Source: Caldisericum sp. | Lineage (GTDB): Bacteria; Caldisericota; Caldisericia; Caldisericales; Caldisericaceae | Reading direction: 5' to 3' | DNA length: 58,199 nt | Assembly: GCA_022759145.1 (NCBI GenBank) | Contig: JAEMPV010000062.1 | Location: 1-58,199, forward strand | Program-made: the position numbers and the translations under genes | The notes under the pieces: generated by a model | Told to the model about the DNA's origin: nothing | Databases searched by the model: none | The model's input: the letters and a program-made list of their open reading frames with translations, nothing else | Shown here: positions 36,438 to 46,841 of the stretch, one piece after another | How the letters are laid out: each line of letters opens with the position of its first letter | Position numbering within the stretch: position 1 is the stretch's first letter

Positions 36438-37301
36438 CTAAAAATTACCAACAATTTCACCAACTTTGAAAAGTTTCGGCGTTAAAACAACTATAAATGA
36501 CTTAAACTCACTAAAATCAGGGTCATCCACCTTTACTAACAAAAGACCTGAATCATCTTGAATAATTTTAACTTTTAGGTCTTTTATCACATTTCCATTA
36601 ACGATGTAAACAAAATCTTCTCCGTTCTTTTTAACAATAGCATTCTTTGGAACTTTAAAACCATAAACAATACTATCTAAAATTTTTATACGCTTTTCCA
36701 TCGAAAAAATTTCAGGCAAAAAATCCGATATTCTGTAAAATGCATAATTCTCGTCTTTAGAAACAAACACTGCGTTAGCCTTTACAAAATCGCTTATGTA
36801 TATACTAATGGTATCGGGTGGTTGCTCATTGTATGGGATTGCAAGAATCGCATCGCTTAAAATAATTGAAGCAAAAGGTGAACCAACTTTAACATCTTTC
36901 CTTGAATTCCACTCAAACTTAAATTCGCTATTAACTGAAAGAAGTTCGTTAAAGCTCTTGCATTCCTTATTCACGAAACCCTTTAAAAGGTATCCACTTG
37001 CAGGAGAAGTAATTTCTACGATACCATTTTTTGTAGAAAGTATTGCTATAATTTCTCCTCTTTGCACATAATCAAAATTCTCTCTAAGAAACTGGACATC
37101 ACCTTCGTCGGGTGCAACAATATTAGTTGCGCAAAAAAGTAATTTAAAATTAACTTCGCTATATACTTCGTAATAAGACAAATTTACAGCATAAAATCTA
37201 ACAATATTCTTTCTAATAAAAGACCTTACATCATTTGCAAGACCGAGAAAAATGACTAATATTATAAGGATTGCAATAATTACTACAATTTTCTTTTGCA
37301 T
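36438..37301 (-). CDS. HlyD-like single-pass membrane protein at the end of the division cluster
   Basis: A 287-residue protein with one N-terminal membrane helix (about 5-24) and an extracytoplasmic part. IVAPDEGDVQFLRENFDYVQRGEIIA and ITSPASGYLLKG resemble the two halves of a biotinyl/lipoyl-like fold found in HlyD-type adaptor proteins. The C-terminal part (VPKNAIVKKNGEDFVYIVNG) looks like the adaptor membrane-proximal domain. No transporter gene is nearby. Instead it begins three bases after ftsZ. Similar HlyD-like proteins next to division genes occur in some clostridia, so a role at the division site or cell wall is possible but unproven. Confidence 0.7.
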   Translation of the reverse strand: MQKKIVVIIAILIILVIFLGLANDVRSFIRKNIVRFYAVNLSYYEVYSEVNFKLLFCATNIVAPDEGDVQFLRENFDYVQRGEIIAILSTKNGIVEITSPASGYLLKGFVNKECKSFNELLSVNSEFKFEWNSRKDVKVGSPFASIILSDAILAIPYNEQPPDTISIYISDFVKANAVFVSKDENYAFYRISDFLPEIFSMEKRIKILDSIVYGFKVPKNAIVKKNGEDFVYIVNGNVIKDLKVKIIQDDSGLLLVKVDDPDFSEFKSFIVVLTPKLFKVGEIVGNF

Positions 37302-37304
37302 TCA

Positions 37305-38357
37305 CTACTGTTTTCTTTTCCTTAAGAACGCTGGTATTTCAAAGTCACCTGTATCAAAATTTTCTTCAAATTTGACAACCTTTTCCCTGGGCTTTTCTTC
37401 CTGGACCTTGTCAAAACCTGCCGCAATAAGAGAAACCCTTACCTCATCCTCAAGATCCTCCTGAAGAACTGTCCCGAAGATAAGATTTGCGTTATCACCA
37501 ACAGTCTCCCTTACAAATGTTGAGGCTTCGTTAACTTCGTAAAGTGTCAGGTTTTTCCCACCTGTAATGTTCAGTAACACCCTTGTTGCACCTGTTATCG
37601 AATATTCAAGCAACGGACTCGAAATAGCCTGTTTTGCAGCATCAACTGCACGATTTTCTCCCCTACCTGCGCCAATTCCAAACCATGCATTTCCTGCGCC
37701 TGTAAGGGTCGTTCTTACATCAGCAAAATCAACATTTATAAGTCCTGGCTTTGTTATAATCTCAGAGATGCCCTTAACAGCGTAGAAAAGAACATTATCT
37801 GCTATCCTGAACGCCTCATTAATGGGCGTTTTCTTGTCGATTATTTTAAGGAGTTTGTCGTTAGATATAATAATAAGAGTATCAACAAACTGCAATAAAG
37901 CCTTTATTCCTTCCTCAGCTTGTTGCATTCTCTGTCTTCCCTCAAATGTAAATGGACGAGTTACAACAGCAACGGTAAGAATTCCCAACTCTTTTGCAAT
38001 TGAAGCAATAACCGGGCTTGCACCTGTCCCTGTGCCTCCACCCATACCTGCAGTAATAAAAACAAGGTCTGCCCCTTCTATAACTTTTCTAAGTTCATCT
38101 TTGCTTTCTTCGGCAGATTTTCTTCCAACTTCAGGATAACTTCCTGCACCAAGCCCTCCAGTTGTTCTTGGGCCAATCTGCACCTTCTTTTCTGCCTTGT
38201 TAAGTGAAAGCACCTGGACATCGGTATTCACCGCTATAAACTCGACACCGTCGATGCCCTCGTCGATCATCCTATTTATAGCATTACCTCCACCACCGCC
38301 AACGCCCAAAACCTTTATTCTTGCTTGCGCCGCCTTCCATGGATCCATATCAAACAT
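37305..38357 (-). CDS. ftsZ: Cell division protein FtsZ
   Basis: A tubulin-like GTPase that forms the division ring, 350 residues. It has [11 protein letters not shown] near the N-terminus, the tubulin signature [12 protein letters not shown] and the catalytic-loop region [11 protein letters not shown]. After a short linker it ends with the conserved tail EIPAFLRKR that binds FtsA. The ATG at 38357 (MFDMDPWK) has GGAGG seven bases upstream. An earlier TTG at 38375 is within the end of ftsA and is rejected. It follows ftsA by ten bases. Confidence 0.97.
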   Translation of the reverse strand: MFDMDPWKAAQARIKVLGVGGGGGNAINRMIDEGIDGVEFIAVNTDVQVLSLNKAEKKVQIGPRTTGGLGAGSYPEVGRKSAEESKDELRKVIEGADLVFITAGMGGGTGTGASPVIASIAKELGILTVAVVTRPFTFEGRQRMQQAEEGIKALLQFVDTLIIISNDKLLKIIDKKTPINEAFRIADNVLFYAVKGISEIITKPGLINVDFADVRTTLTGAGNAWFGIGAGRGENRAVDAAKQAISSPLLEYSITGATRVLLNITGGKNLTLYEVNEASTFVRETVGDNANLIFGTVLQEDLEDEVRVSLIAAGFDKVQEEKPREKVVKFEENFDTGDFEIPAFLRKRKQ

Positions 38358-38367
38358 AAAAAACCTC

Positions 38368-39570
38368 CTATTCAAATATATCTTTTAGCCAGGAAAATCC
38401 CGAGAAATGATTCCTTGGCCTTTTTTGTTCGCTACCTTCAGAAAGCGCATAAAGAATCAAGCCTATAGAAGTTGCATATTCTGGATCGCTTAGGATATCT
38501 GAAAATGTGTATTCTCCTCTTGGAATACCTAACCTAACAGGGACTTCCAAAATAGATTCGGCTCTCTTTACGAAATTCCTGAGTTTTGAACAGCCTCCGG
38601 TAAAAACAACACCAGAGTGCAAGGCACCCCAGTAACCAGACTTTATTAACTCAAGTTTTACCGCCTGCAGGATTTCATCAACCCTTGCCGTTATAACTTC
38701 CGCAAGGTATGAAGAGTCTATTGTCAGTTTTTCTTCTGTTCCTATACGAGAAACCTCAATATTACTTCCTTCAGTATCATCGTTAGTTATTGCGAATCCA
38801 AAGTCCTTTTTGATTCTTTCTGCTTCGTCAAGCGATATGCGCAAAGCGTAGGCAATATCTTTTGTTATATATTCGCCACCAATGGGAAGTACAGATGTAT
38901 GTGCAATCGCTCCATTAACAAAAACCGCAATGTCGCCTGTTCCTGCACCTATATCTACAAGAGCAACTCCAAGTTCCTTCTCCTGTTCCTTAAGAGTTGA
39001 TAGAGATGATGCAAGGGATTGAAGGACAAAAGCCTCTTTCTTTAGAGCAACCATAGAGATTACTTTTTCAATATTGTAGAGGACCGTTGAAGAACCTGTA
39101 ACAATATGAACTTCCTCCTCCAGTTTAATGCCTGACATTCCTATGGGATTTCTTATGCCACCTTGCCCATCAATTATAAACTGCCTTGGAATCGAATGAA
39201 TCACTCGTTGATTTGCTTGAAGCAAAAGAACTCTTGCAGATTCCTCAACCCTTTTTATATCATCTTTGGAAATCTCCCTTCCCTCCTTAGATACAATTAT
39301 GCTTCCTTTATTATTAAGAGAAAAGATATGGGTTCCTGAAACCGAAACATAAACATTTTGAGCCTTTTTCCCTGCCATTGTCTCTGCGGCTTTTTTTGCC
39401 TGCATTACCGCTTCCGATGCCTTATTCAAATCAATAACTACACCTTTACTTACACTTTTGGAAGGGACAGTTCCAACACCAATAATTGAGGCATTGCCAT
39501 CACTCAGTTCCCCTATAAGAAACTTTATAGTTTGGCTGCCAAGGTCGAGTGCCGAAACGATTCTATCCAT
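38368..39570 (-). CDS. ftsA: Cell division protein FtsA
   Basis: An actin-like protein that ties FtsZ to the membrane, 400 residues. It has phosphate-binding loops [15 protein letters not shown] and [13 protein letters not shown] and the adenosine motif [12 protein letters not shown]. The C-terminal [11 protein letters not shown] is an amphipathic helix of the type used for membrane attachment. Its ATG overlaps the ftsQ stop by eight bases. Confidence 0.96.
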   Translation of the reverse strand: MDRIVSALDLGSQTIKFLIGELSDGNASIIGVGTVPSKSVSKGVVIDLNKASEAVMQAKKAAETMAGKKAQNVYVSVSGTHIFSLNNKGSIIVSKEGREISKDDIKRVEESARVLLLQANQRVIHSIPRQFIIDGQGGIRNPIGMSGIKLEEEVHIVTGSSTVLYNIEKVISMVALKKEAFVLQSLASSLSTLKEQEKELGVALVDIGAGTGDIAVFVNGAIAHTSVLPIGGEYITKDIAYALRISLDEAERIKKDFGFAITNDDTEGSNIEVSRIGTEEKLTIDSSYLAEVITARVDEILQAVKLELIKSGYWGALHSGVVFTGGCSKLRNFVKRAESILEVPVRLGIPRGEYTFSDILSDPEYATSIGLILYALSEGSEQKRPRNHFSGFSWLKDIFE

Positions 39571-40171
39571 TCTCCCTCCATTTTATTACTGCTTGCAAAT
39601 TAAATCTCAAGTCGATTTTCTCCACTTTTTTTAAATCTTTAAAAACAATCTCAGTAGTTTTAAAATACTCCTTCATCTTCAAATCGTAATCCCCTTTACC
39701 CATTATAACAAAAATCCCATTTTTATCTACAAATGCAATACTTTCATCAAAAATTTCAAAACTTTTTACAACATCAAGCAAATCTTTATTTTTAAAATAC
39801 AAAAACAAATCCCCAATTTCTTTATTGTAAGATGAATGCGAAAAATTTGCAATTGCAAGAGGCAAACCTGATTCGCCTTTACTAATTAAGAATCCATTTT
39901 CTGTCAAACCATATTCTCCGTCTTTAAACCTCACATTGATTAAAGTTTTTTCGTTATAGACTATTTTTAATTTAAAAGGGGATCTTTCAAATTGAACATC
40001 TTTTTTTGGCAAAATCCCCAGATAAAAAATGCCGATTTTTCTTAAAATAGCGTCGGTTTCTATGGGGACATTAGAAGAAATACTAACATTATTTTCTAAA
40101 ACAAAAATAGGGTAAGCAAAAAAGAAGATAACCAAAACTACAAACGCAAATAAAAATATAATCTTTTTCAC
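39563..40171 (-). CDS. ftsQ: FtsQ/DivIB-like division protein
   Basis: A 202-residue protein with a single N-terminal membrane helix (about 4-24) and an extracytoplasmic domain. Similarity to FtsQ is weak, but KIDLRFNLQAVIKW near the end resembles the conserved C-terminal strand of FtsQ/DivIB, and its place between ddl and ftsA is the standard ftsQ position. It is shorter than typical FtsQ (about 250-280). It starts with GTG overlapping the ddl stop (GTGA). Confidence 0.75.
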   Translation of the reverse strand: MKKIIFLFAFVVLVIFFFAYPIFVLENNVSISSNVPIETDAILRKIGIFYLGILPKKDVQFERSPFKLKIVYNEKTLINVRFKDGEYGLTENGFLISKGESGLPLAIANFSHSSYNKEIGDLFLYFKNKDLLDVVKSFEIFDESIAFVDKNGIFVIMGKGDYDLKMKEYFKTTEIVFKDLKKVEKIDLRFNLQAVIKWRENG

Positions 40172-41097
40172 TTTTTCCTTTGAAGGACTTCCTGCACTAT
40201 AAACTCAACCAGGTCTTCAAAGGATATGTTTTCTGCTTTTGCTGCGTCTGGAACAAGGCTTGTTTCAGTAAATCCCGGAATTGTATTAACCTCAAGCACA
40301 TATACATCGTTAGAGTTTGCAATCATATCAATACGCGCAAAATCTCTTAGACCAAATTCCTTGTAAATCCTCTTTGCGTATTCTTCTGCAAGTGCTTTTT
40401 GGTAAGGACTTATTCTTGCTGGAATTATGTGTTTTGACATCGAGGGGATATATTTGGATTCGAAATCGTAAAATTCGTGAGCAGGAACAATTTCAATAAC
40501 TGGAAGAACATGAATATCAGGATAGTTCCCAATAACTGCAACGGTAATTTCAGTTCCTTTAATGTAGTCTTCAACGATAACAAGATTACTAAGTTCAAAG
40601 GCTTTTGCAAGACCTTCATTGTATGCTTCTTCGTTTTTTGCTATTGTTACCCCAATAGTAGAGCCTTGATCAACAGGTTTAATAACAAGTGTATTATTGC
40701 CTAAAAGTTCCGATACATACGAATAAGGTAATGCATTGTCTTTTACAAAATAAGCAAATGATGGAGTTTTAACATCAATTTCCCTGAACATAAATTTTGT
40801 GAAAAGTTTGTTCATGCAGAGAGCACTTGCAAAAACAGATGAGCCTGTGTAAGGAACACCTAAGAGTTCAAGAGCACCTTGCACAGTTCCATCTTCGCCA
40901 TATTTTCCGTGCAGTGCAATAAAAACAACATCGGGCTTGGTTTCTTTTACAACATCTTCAATATGGTTTTGAAAATCGTGTTCTATTACATCGTATCCCT
41001 TTGCTCTAAGAGCATTACTAATTGCTTTTCCACTTTTAATGGATATCTCTCTCTCGGAGGATTTACCTCCGTAAAGAACAAGCACTCTTATACTCAT
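40168..41097 (-). CDS. ddl: D-alanine--D-alanine ligase
   Basis: An ATP-grasp enzyme of 309 residues that makes the D-Ala-D-Ala end of the peptidoglycan stem. It has VLYGGKSSEREISIKSG at the start, HGKYGEDGTVQG, the ATP-binding KPVDQGSTIGV and the metal-binding VLEVNTIPGFT. The start and stop overlap murB and ftsQ by four bases (ATGA, GTGA). Confidence 0.96.
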   Translation of the reverse strand: MSIRVLVLYGGKSSEREISIKSGKAISNALRAKGYDVIEHDFQNHIEDVVKETKPDVVFIALHGKYGEDGTVQGALELLGVPYTGSSVFASALCMNKLFTKFMFREIDVKTPSFAYFVKDNALPYSYVSELLGNNTLVIKPVDQGSTIGVTIAKNEEAYNEGLAKAFELSNLVIVEDYIKGTEITVAVIGNYPDIHVLPVIEIVPAHEFYDFESKYIPSMSKHIIPARISPYQKALAEEYAKRIYKEFGLRDFARIDMIANSNDVYVLEVNTIPGFTETSLVPDAAKAENISFEDLVEFIVQEVLQRKK

Positions 41098-42026
41098 TTC
41101 TTCCTCTCAAGCAAGTTCAAGTTTTTAAATTTTCCCACAAGTTTTATCTCAAGTTCAAGGATAAGGTCCTTGTGCTTATACACCCTTAACTGGGCTTCTC
41201 TTATAAGGTTTACCACGTCCTGTGCTGTTGCATTCCCAAGATTAACAATAAAGTTAGCATGCTTCTCGGAAATCAAGGCATCCCCAAATCTGAGACCCTT
41301 ACATCCTGCCTCTTCAAGCACTTTACCTGCATAAGTTGTGGGTGGATTTTTAAAAACACTTCCTGCGCACGGCAAATTGTACGGCTGTTTTTCAAACCTT
41401 CCCCTGAGGCTTACCTCTCTTTCATGTAAAATTTCATCATAAGGCTTGCTTTCGAATGTTACAACTGCATTCAAAAGAATAAGAGGTTCTTCCTGCAAGA
41501 TTGAGTATCTATAATCAAAATGGAAGTCGTCATGTTTAAATCTGTAAATTTTCCCGTTATAATCCATTACATCCGCATATTCAATCCTTGTGCTTATATA
41601 ATGTGAGTTAGTTCCTGCGTTCATTGCAACAGCCCCACCAAAGGCACCTGGTATACCAAAAGCAAACTCAAATCCCCCGAGATTTCTTTTTGAGGCGTCT
41701 TCTATAAGTTTTTGCAATGGTACACCAGCCTCAACTAAAGCAATATCGTTATCAAATACCAATTTCGAGAAGCCTTCAGACATCTTAATTACAATTCCTT
41801 CAATGCCATCATCCGAAACAAGAATATTTGTGCCGTTACCAATTACGGTTACTGGAATTTTTTCTCGTCTTGCAAATTCGAGTATTCTTTTAAGGTCGTC
41901 AATATCTGAGGGAATAATTAAAATTTCCGCAGGACCTCCTATTTTAAAAGAGGTATGATTTGACATTGGTTCATTAAAATACACTCTGCCTTTTATAAGT
42001 TCTTTAACATTTTCCTGTATTTTCAT
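41094..42026 (-). CDS. murB: UDP-N-acetylenolpyruvoylglucosamine reductase
   Basis: An FAD enzyme of 310 residues that reduces the enolpyruvyl group to make UDP-MurNAc. It has NHTSFKIGGPAEIL, VIGNGTNILV for FAD, GIPGAFGGAVAMNAG, and CAGSVFKNP with the catalytic Ser, as in type II MurB. It overlaps murC and ddl by four bases. Its insertion between murC and ddl differs from the E. coli order but is common elsewhere. Confidence 0.96.
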   Translation of the reverse strand: MKIQENVKELIKGRVYFNEPMSNHTSFKIGGPAEILIIPSDIDDLKRILEFARREKIPVTVIGNGTNILVSDDGIEGIVIKMSEGFSKLVFDNDIALVEAGVPLQKLIEDASKRNLGGFEFAFGIPGAFGGAVAMNAGTNSHYISTRIEYADVMDYNGKIYRFKHDDFHFDYRYSILQEEPLILLNAVVTFESKPYDEILHEREVSLRGRFEKQPYNLPCAGSVFKNPPTTYAGKVLEEAGCKGLRFGDALISEKHANFIVNLGNATAQDVVNLIREAQLRVYKHKDLILELEIKLVGKFKNLNLLERKK

Positions 42027-43378
42027 CTTTCTCCTCTTAATTTTAGCATTATTTGTTCTGTAGCCAAATACACATCACCTGGTCCAAGGGTTACAACTAC
42101 ATCTCCTGCCTTTGCAATTCGAGAAACCAATGTTCCTACGCTTTCAAAATTAGATGCAAAGAATACATTTTTATTCGGGTTTAAAGTCTTTATCCAATCA
42201 AAAACCCTTTCGTTAGTGATACCTTCTATGGGGTTTTCAAAAGCTGTATAAATCGGAAGAACAATCACATAGTCTGCAAGATAAAAAGGCCTTGCAATTT
42301 CCTCTTTTAGAGAGAATACACGCGTATAACGGTGCGGCTGGAAAACGGCAATAATTGAAGCATTGGGATTATGTGACCTAATTGCCTTTAATGTTGCTTC
42401 AACTTCTGTTGGATGATCGGCATGGTCATCAAAAATAGTCACTCCCCTTACATTGCCAATGTATTGAAGCCTTCTTTTAGGCATAGTAAAATTGCTTAAG
42501 GCGGATTCTATTTCGGAAAAATTCACACCAAGAATCCTTCCAACAAGAATTGTTGCAAGGATATTTGAAAGATTTTGCTCTCCGAACGTGTGAACTTTTA
42601 TTAAAGGAGTTTTCTCTCCAAAAACTTGAGCCATAAATGAAGTGCCATCTTTCTCGAATGAATAATCAAGAATGTGTGCATCAAAAGAAGTATCTTTAAG
42701 ACTATAATAGTAAACTTTCTTATCAAGGAGCTTAGAAACCTCAAAGGCATTTGCATCATCACGGTTAACGACCAATTTTCCTGAATTTTTCATAAATTCT
42801 AAAAATGCATCCTTAAGTTTATCAAAACTCCAATCATATGCATTCAAATGATCTTTGTCTATATTCGTTACGACTCCGATTTCAGGTGTTAAAAGAAGAA
42901 AAGTTTTGTCGCTTTCATCTGACTCGATTACGAAATACTCCGCATGTTCCAGAAACCGAGAGTTTTTATAGTGATCTCCTCCTATGTAGGCATTTGAAAG
43001 GAATTTCTTTCCGACTACTTCGGCAATAAGAGATGTTGTTGTTGTTTTTCCATGGGTTCCCGCAACCACTATACTTTTATACCCTTTCGAAAGTTCTGCA
43101 AGTGCTTCGCCACGCTTCTCAACAGGAATCCCAAGTTCTTTTGCTTTCAGAATATGGGGGTTGTCTAAGGGAATTGCAGACGAATAAACTACTTTTTCGA
43201 TTGAAGGATCAACTCCAAATTCCTTTGGATTTATATCAACACCAAGCCCTTTAAGATAGTGGGTTGTTTCGTTTTCCTTTACATCGATCCCGTAAACGCT
43301 ATATCCGAGCGCCACATAAATCTCTGCAAGGCGCTTCATTCCAACTCCAGCCACTCCAAGCAAAAGCACTTTCTTCAT
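42023..43378 (-). CDS. murC: UDP-N-acetylmuramate--L-alanine ligase
   Basis: A cytoplasmic Mur ligase of 451 residues that adds L-Ala to UDP-MurNAc. The Rossmann start VLLGVAGVGMKRLAEI, the ATP loop VAGTHGKTTTTSLI, and DDHADHPTEVEATLKAI are characteristic of MurC. It overlaps murG and murB by four bases. Confidence 0.96.
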   Translation of the reverse strand: MKKVLLLGVAGVGMKRLAEIYVALGYSVYGIDVKENETTHYLKGLGVDINPKEFGVDPSIEKVVYSSAIPLDNPHILKAKELGIPVEKRGEALAELSKGYKSIVVAGTHGKTTTTSLIAEVVGKKFLSNAYIGGDHYKNSRFLEHAEYFVIESDESDKTFLLLTPEIGVVTNIDKDHLNAYDWSFDKLKDAFLEFMKNSGKLVVNRDDANAFEVSKLLDKKVYYYSLKDTSFDAHILDYSFEKDGTSFMAQVFGEKTPLIKVHTFGEQNLSNILATILVGRILGVNFSEIESALSNFTMPKRRLQYIGNVRGVTIFDDHADHPTEVEATLKAIRSHNPNASIIAVFQPHRYTRVFSLKEEIARPFYLADYVIVLPIYTAFENPIEGITNERVFDWIKTLNPNKNVFFASNFESVGTLVSRIAKAGDVVVTLGPGDVYLATEQIMLKLRGER

Positions 43379-44430
43379 TTACCTTCCTCTAAAACATCTG
43401 CAATTTTTTTCTCTGAATCCTTTGGATAATTTGCAGAGCAATCCATTTTTATTATATGAAAATTGTTTTTAAAATCTACTATTTTTTGCATTAATATTTC
43501 CTTATTAAGATCTTTCTCTTCAATAACACTCACACAACCAAAATTTTCAAAATACTTCGCATTGTAAAATTGATGATTATCCCTTGCATACGGAAAAGGA
43601 ACCACAATCGAGTAAATATCGTTAAGGATTAATTCAGTAAGAGTCATTGCCCCGCCCCTTGTTACAGCAATAGATGAAACCGCATATGCATAACCCATTT
43701 CGTTTAGATAAGGAAATATTCTTAAGTTTTTGTGCTCAATTTTTCCATTAAACTCTTCGAAAAATTTCGTGCCCGTAATAAATATGACCTGTATATCTTT
43801 ATCTAAAAGTTCGGGGATTATAGAAAATATAGTTTTATTTAGATTGTATGCACCACCACTTCCCCCAAAAGCAAGAAGTGTAAACTTCCTCTCAAAATTA
43901 AAAAATTTAAGCGCATTATCTTTATCAACGCTGATTACATTTTTTCGAACAGGGTTTCCAGTAAATACTCCCTTATCTAAAAAGTACTTTTTTGCATCTT
44001 CAAATCCAAGAAAAACTTTCTTTGCAAAATTCTTAAAAATGAGGTTTGTCCTTCCTGGAATTGTATTTTGTTCGTAAAGATAGATAGGAATTCCTTTAAT
44101 AATTCCTGCAATAAGAACGGGAAGGGAAACATATCCACCACCACCCAAAATTGCATCAGGATGTATTTCATTAACGATTCTTAGCGCATCAAAAAAACCT
44201 TTAGTAGAAGAAATAACAAACTTGAAAAGTTTTGAAACACTCAAGTCAAATTGAGATGCCTCTATATAACGAACCTCAAAGTTGTTCCCTTTTGCAACAG
44301 TCTCTTCAATACTTCCACGCCTTCCAACAAAAAATACATTATGACCTCTTGAACGTAATTCTTCTCCTATGGGGATAAGAGGATATATGTGCCCGCCTGT
44401 GCCTCCTCCTGCAACAAGAATTTTCATCAT
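43375..44430 (-). CDS. murG: Lipid II synthase (MurG N-acetylglucosaminyltransferase)
   Basis: A GT28 enzyme of 351 residues that adds GlcNAc to lipid I at the inner membrane face. It has the GGGTGGHIYPLIPI loop at the start, GGGGYVSLPVL, and the donor-binding TRGGAMTLTELI. Two adjacent ATGs (44430, 44427) overlap the ftsW stop, and either could be used. Confidence 0.96.
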   Translation of the reverse strand: MMKILVAGGGTGGHIYPLIPIGEELRSRGHNVFFVGRRGSIEETVAKGNNFEVRYIEASQFDLSVSKLFKFVISSTKGFFDALRIVNEIHPDAILGGGGYVSLPVLIAGIIKGIPIYLYEQNTIPGRTNLIFKNFAKKVFLGFEDAKKYFLDKGVFTGNPVRKNVISVDKDNALKFFNFERKFTLLAFGGSGGAYNLNKTIFSIIPELLDKDIQVIFITGTKFFEEFNGKIEHKNLRIFPYLNEMGYAYAVSSIAVTRGGAMTLTELILNDIYSIVVPFPYARDNHQFYNAKYFENFGCVSVIEEKDLNKEILMQKIVDFKNNFHIIKMDCSANYPKDSEKKIADVLEEGK

Positions 44431-45485
44431 TCAACCTCTGTTCTTGAGATATTAATTAGAATCCCAATGGCTATAAAATTTGCAAGCATATTATTAGCAC
44501 CGTAACTAATAAAAGGAAGCGGAACACCAGTTGTCGGCATAAGACCTAAGTTTACTGCAATATTAATTACTGCAAACCATGCAATTCCCAATGTTAACCC
44601 CAACGCAAGTATTCTTGAAAAAATCGAACGAGCATCGTAACTTATCTTAAATCCCAAATATATGATCCCAAGATACGCAAGGATAAGAAGGATTACAAAA
44701 ACCGCCCCAAACTCTTCACCAATTACAGGCAAAATAAAATCTGAAATAGAAACTGGTAAAACTGAAGGATATTTAAAAATTCCCTTCATAAAACCAACGC
44801 CTGTAATCCCTCCACGAGCAAAGGCTCTAAGTGATTGAAGTGTCTGTAATGCTTCGTCACTTGCATGCGCATATGGATTCAAAAATGCAACAACCCTCCT
44901 ATGCCACTCTTTATTAAGAGGAATCATTGCTATAACCCCAAAAAGTGAAAGCAAAGAGAAGGAGAAGAACTCAAAAAGTGGCATCCCAATAATTGAAAGT
45001 AAAGAAAATCCCGTGAGGAAAAACTGTGCTGCGCTCCCCATATCGGGCTCAAAGGCAATAAGCGCTGAAACAAGAACAATAAGTGCAAAGATAATCGCAT
45101 AAACCTTGGGGATTTGTTCTTCATCAATCTTGTCCCTGAATATGCGTGCAATTAGAAGAGAAATAACAATGTATGCAAACTGGGATGGCTGTATTGAAAA
45201 TATTCCAATAGAAATAAATCTTGAGTTACCTTTACTAAAAAGCAAATAAACCAAAGAGAGGACGAGCACTATGTATGCAATTTTAGCAAACGAAGCAAGT
45301 TTCCTATGGTTAAAGAACGCAAAGAATATCATTAAAGCATAACCAAGGATAACAGATACGATTTGTCTTAAAATCAAGTTTGGATAAACTATGCTTAAAC
45401 TTCCACTCACAATTATTCCGAACAAACTTAGGGAAACTGTAAGGAATAAAAGTGGTGTAGTGTAGGCATTTAGTATTTTTTTCAT
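44427..45485 (-). CDS. ftsW: SEDS-family lipid II polymerase FtsW
   Basis: A polytopic membrane protein of 352 residues with about ten helices. Signatures include PSQFAYIVISLLIAR, FEPDMGSAAQFF with the catalytic Asp, and TTGVPLPFISYGANNML near the end. It is the glycosyltransferase partner of the FtsI homologue in septal wall synthesis. It overlaps murD and murG by four bases. Confidence 0.95.
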   Translation of the reverse strand: MKKILNAYTTPLLFLTVSLSLFGIIVSGSLSIVYPNLILRQIVSVILGYALMIFFAFFNHRKLASFAKIAYIVLVLSLVYLLFSKGNSRFISIGIFSIQPSQFAYIVISLLIARIFRDKIDEEQIPKVYAIIFALIVLVSALIAFEPDMGSAAQFFLTGFSLLSIIGMPLFEFFSFSLLSLFGVIAMIPLNKEWHRRVVAFLNPYAHASDEALQTLQSLRAFARGGITGVGFMKGIFKYPSVLPVSISDFILPVIGEEFGAVFVILLILAYLGIIYLGFKISYDARSIFSRILALGLTLGIAWFAVINIAVNLGLMPTTGVPLPFISYGANNMLANFIAIGILINISRTEVE

Positions 45486-46828
45486 AGAGAGTTCACAATT
45501 TCTTTAAACTGGTCTCCTCTATCCTCAAAATCCCTGAACATATCAAAACTTGCACAAGCAGGTGAAAGCAATACTATATCGTTTGGCTTTGCTATACTCT
45601 TTGCAAAATCAATTGCCTCTTTCAAGCTATTAACGATAGCAAAATCATGAAAATCTGCTTTTATTGAAGCCTCTTTTAGTTGTGGTGCTGTTTGCCCTAA
45701 GAGGATTAGAAACTTCACTTTTCCTTTAAACATTTTTGCAAGTTGTGTAAAATCGTTATTCTTGCTGCTGCCACCTGCAATAAGAATTACTTTATTCTCA
45801 AAAGATTCAAGCGCTTTGATTGTTGAGTCGGGAGTAGTGGACTTTGAATCGTTTATGTAGGTTACACCATCAACAACCCTTACAAATTCAAGCCTGTGCG
45901 GTAATCCCTTGAAGGTTTTTATGCCCTTTCTTACCACATCTAATGGGACGCCCATAACAAGAGCAGAAACGACACTTGCAAGTGTATTTTGCACATTGTG
46001 AAGCCCCAAAAGTGGAATTTCACTTCTTCTTATAACTTCAACAGGTTTAGCATTTTTTGATTCTTTAAAATAAATCTTGTCATCTTTTAAATACGCTCCA
46101 CTTTGAACATTTTCCTTGAGCGAGAAGAAATAAACCTTTGGCTTTACTTTATCTGCAAGGTTTTTAACTACTTCGTCATCGTAATTAAGCACTGCAAAAT
46201 CGGATTCGTTTTGATTTAAGAAAATGCGTTTCTTTGCCTCTAAGTATTCTTCCATTGATTTATACCGATCAAGATGATCCTCTGTGAAATTGAGAAAAAC
46301 AGAAACAACAGGGTGGTATTGCTCAATCGTCTCAAGTTGGAAACAACTTGTTTCAATAACTGCAAATTTGGGATCCGGGTTTTCAAGCAATAATTCAGCG
46401 TAAGGAGTACCTAAATTTCCCCCAACAACCGTTCGTGGTTCATATAACTTAAAAATGTGTCCCGTTAAGGCAGTTGTAGTACTTTTTCCGTTTGTTCCTG
46501 TGATTGCTATAACCTTTGTGTTTGGTGCAAACATATTTGCAAATTCAAGTTCTCCTATTATTTTAACGCCCTCTGATTGCAGTTCCTTTATTATGGGAGC
46601 GATCATCGGGATTCCAGGAGAAACTACTGCAAGGTCAAAATTTTTAGATTTGTGGAAAGTATGTTTGCCTATTTCGTAAGGAATATTGTTCTCCTTGAGA
46701 AGAGGTTCGAAAGACCTTACCTCATGGTTGTCCGCTAACTCTGTTAGATAAACATCGAATCCGTGCTTCTTTGCAAGAATACTTGCAAATACACCTGACT
46801 TCCTTCCACCAACAACAAGTATTTTCAT
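45482..46828 (-). CDS. murD: UDP-N-acetylmuramoylalanine--D-glutamate ligase
   Basis: A Mur ligase of 448 residues that adds D-Glu. It has the ATP loop AITGTNGKSTTTALTGH, NLGTPYAELL, NFTEDHLDRYKSMEEY, and YINDSKSTTPDSTIKAL, all typical of MurD. It follows mraY by 13 bases and overlaps ftsW by four. Confidence 0.96.
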   Translation of the reverse strand: MKILVVGGRKSGVFASILAKKHGFDVYLTELADNHEVRSFEPLLKENNIPYEIGKHTFHKSKNFDLAVVSPGIPMIAPIIKELQSEGVKIIGELEFANMFAPNTKVIAITGTNGKSTTTALTGHIFKLYEPRTVVGGNLGTPYAELLLENPDPKFAVIETSCFQLETIEQYHPVVSVFLNFTEDHLDRYKSMEEYLEAKKRIFLNQNESDFAVLNYDDEVVKNLADKVKPKVYFFSLKENVQSGAYLKDDKIYFKESKNAKPVEVIRRSEIPLLGLHNVQNTLASVVSALVMGVPLDVVRKGIKTFKGLPHRLEFVRVVDGVTYINDSKSTTPDSTIKALESFENKVILIAGGSSKNNDFTQLAKMFKGKVKFLILLGQTAPQLKEASIKADFHDFAIVNSLKEAIDFAKSIAKPNDIVLLSPACASFDMFRDFEDRGDQFKEIVNSL

Positions 46829-46841
46829 CTATTACCTCCAA

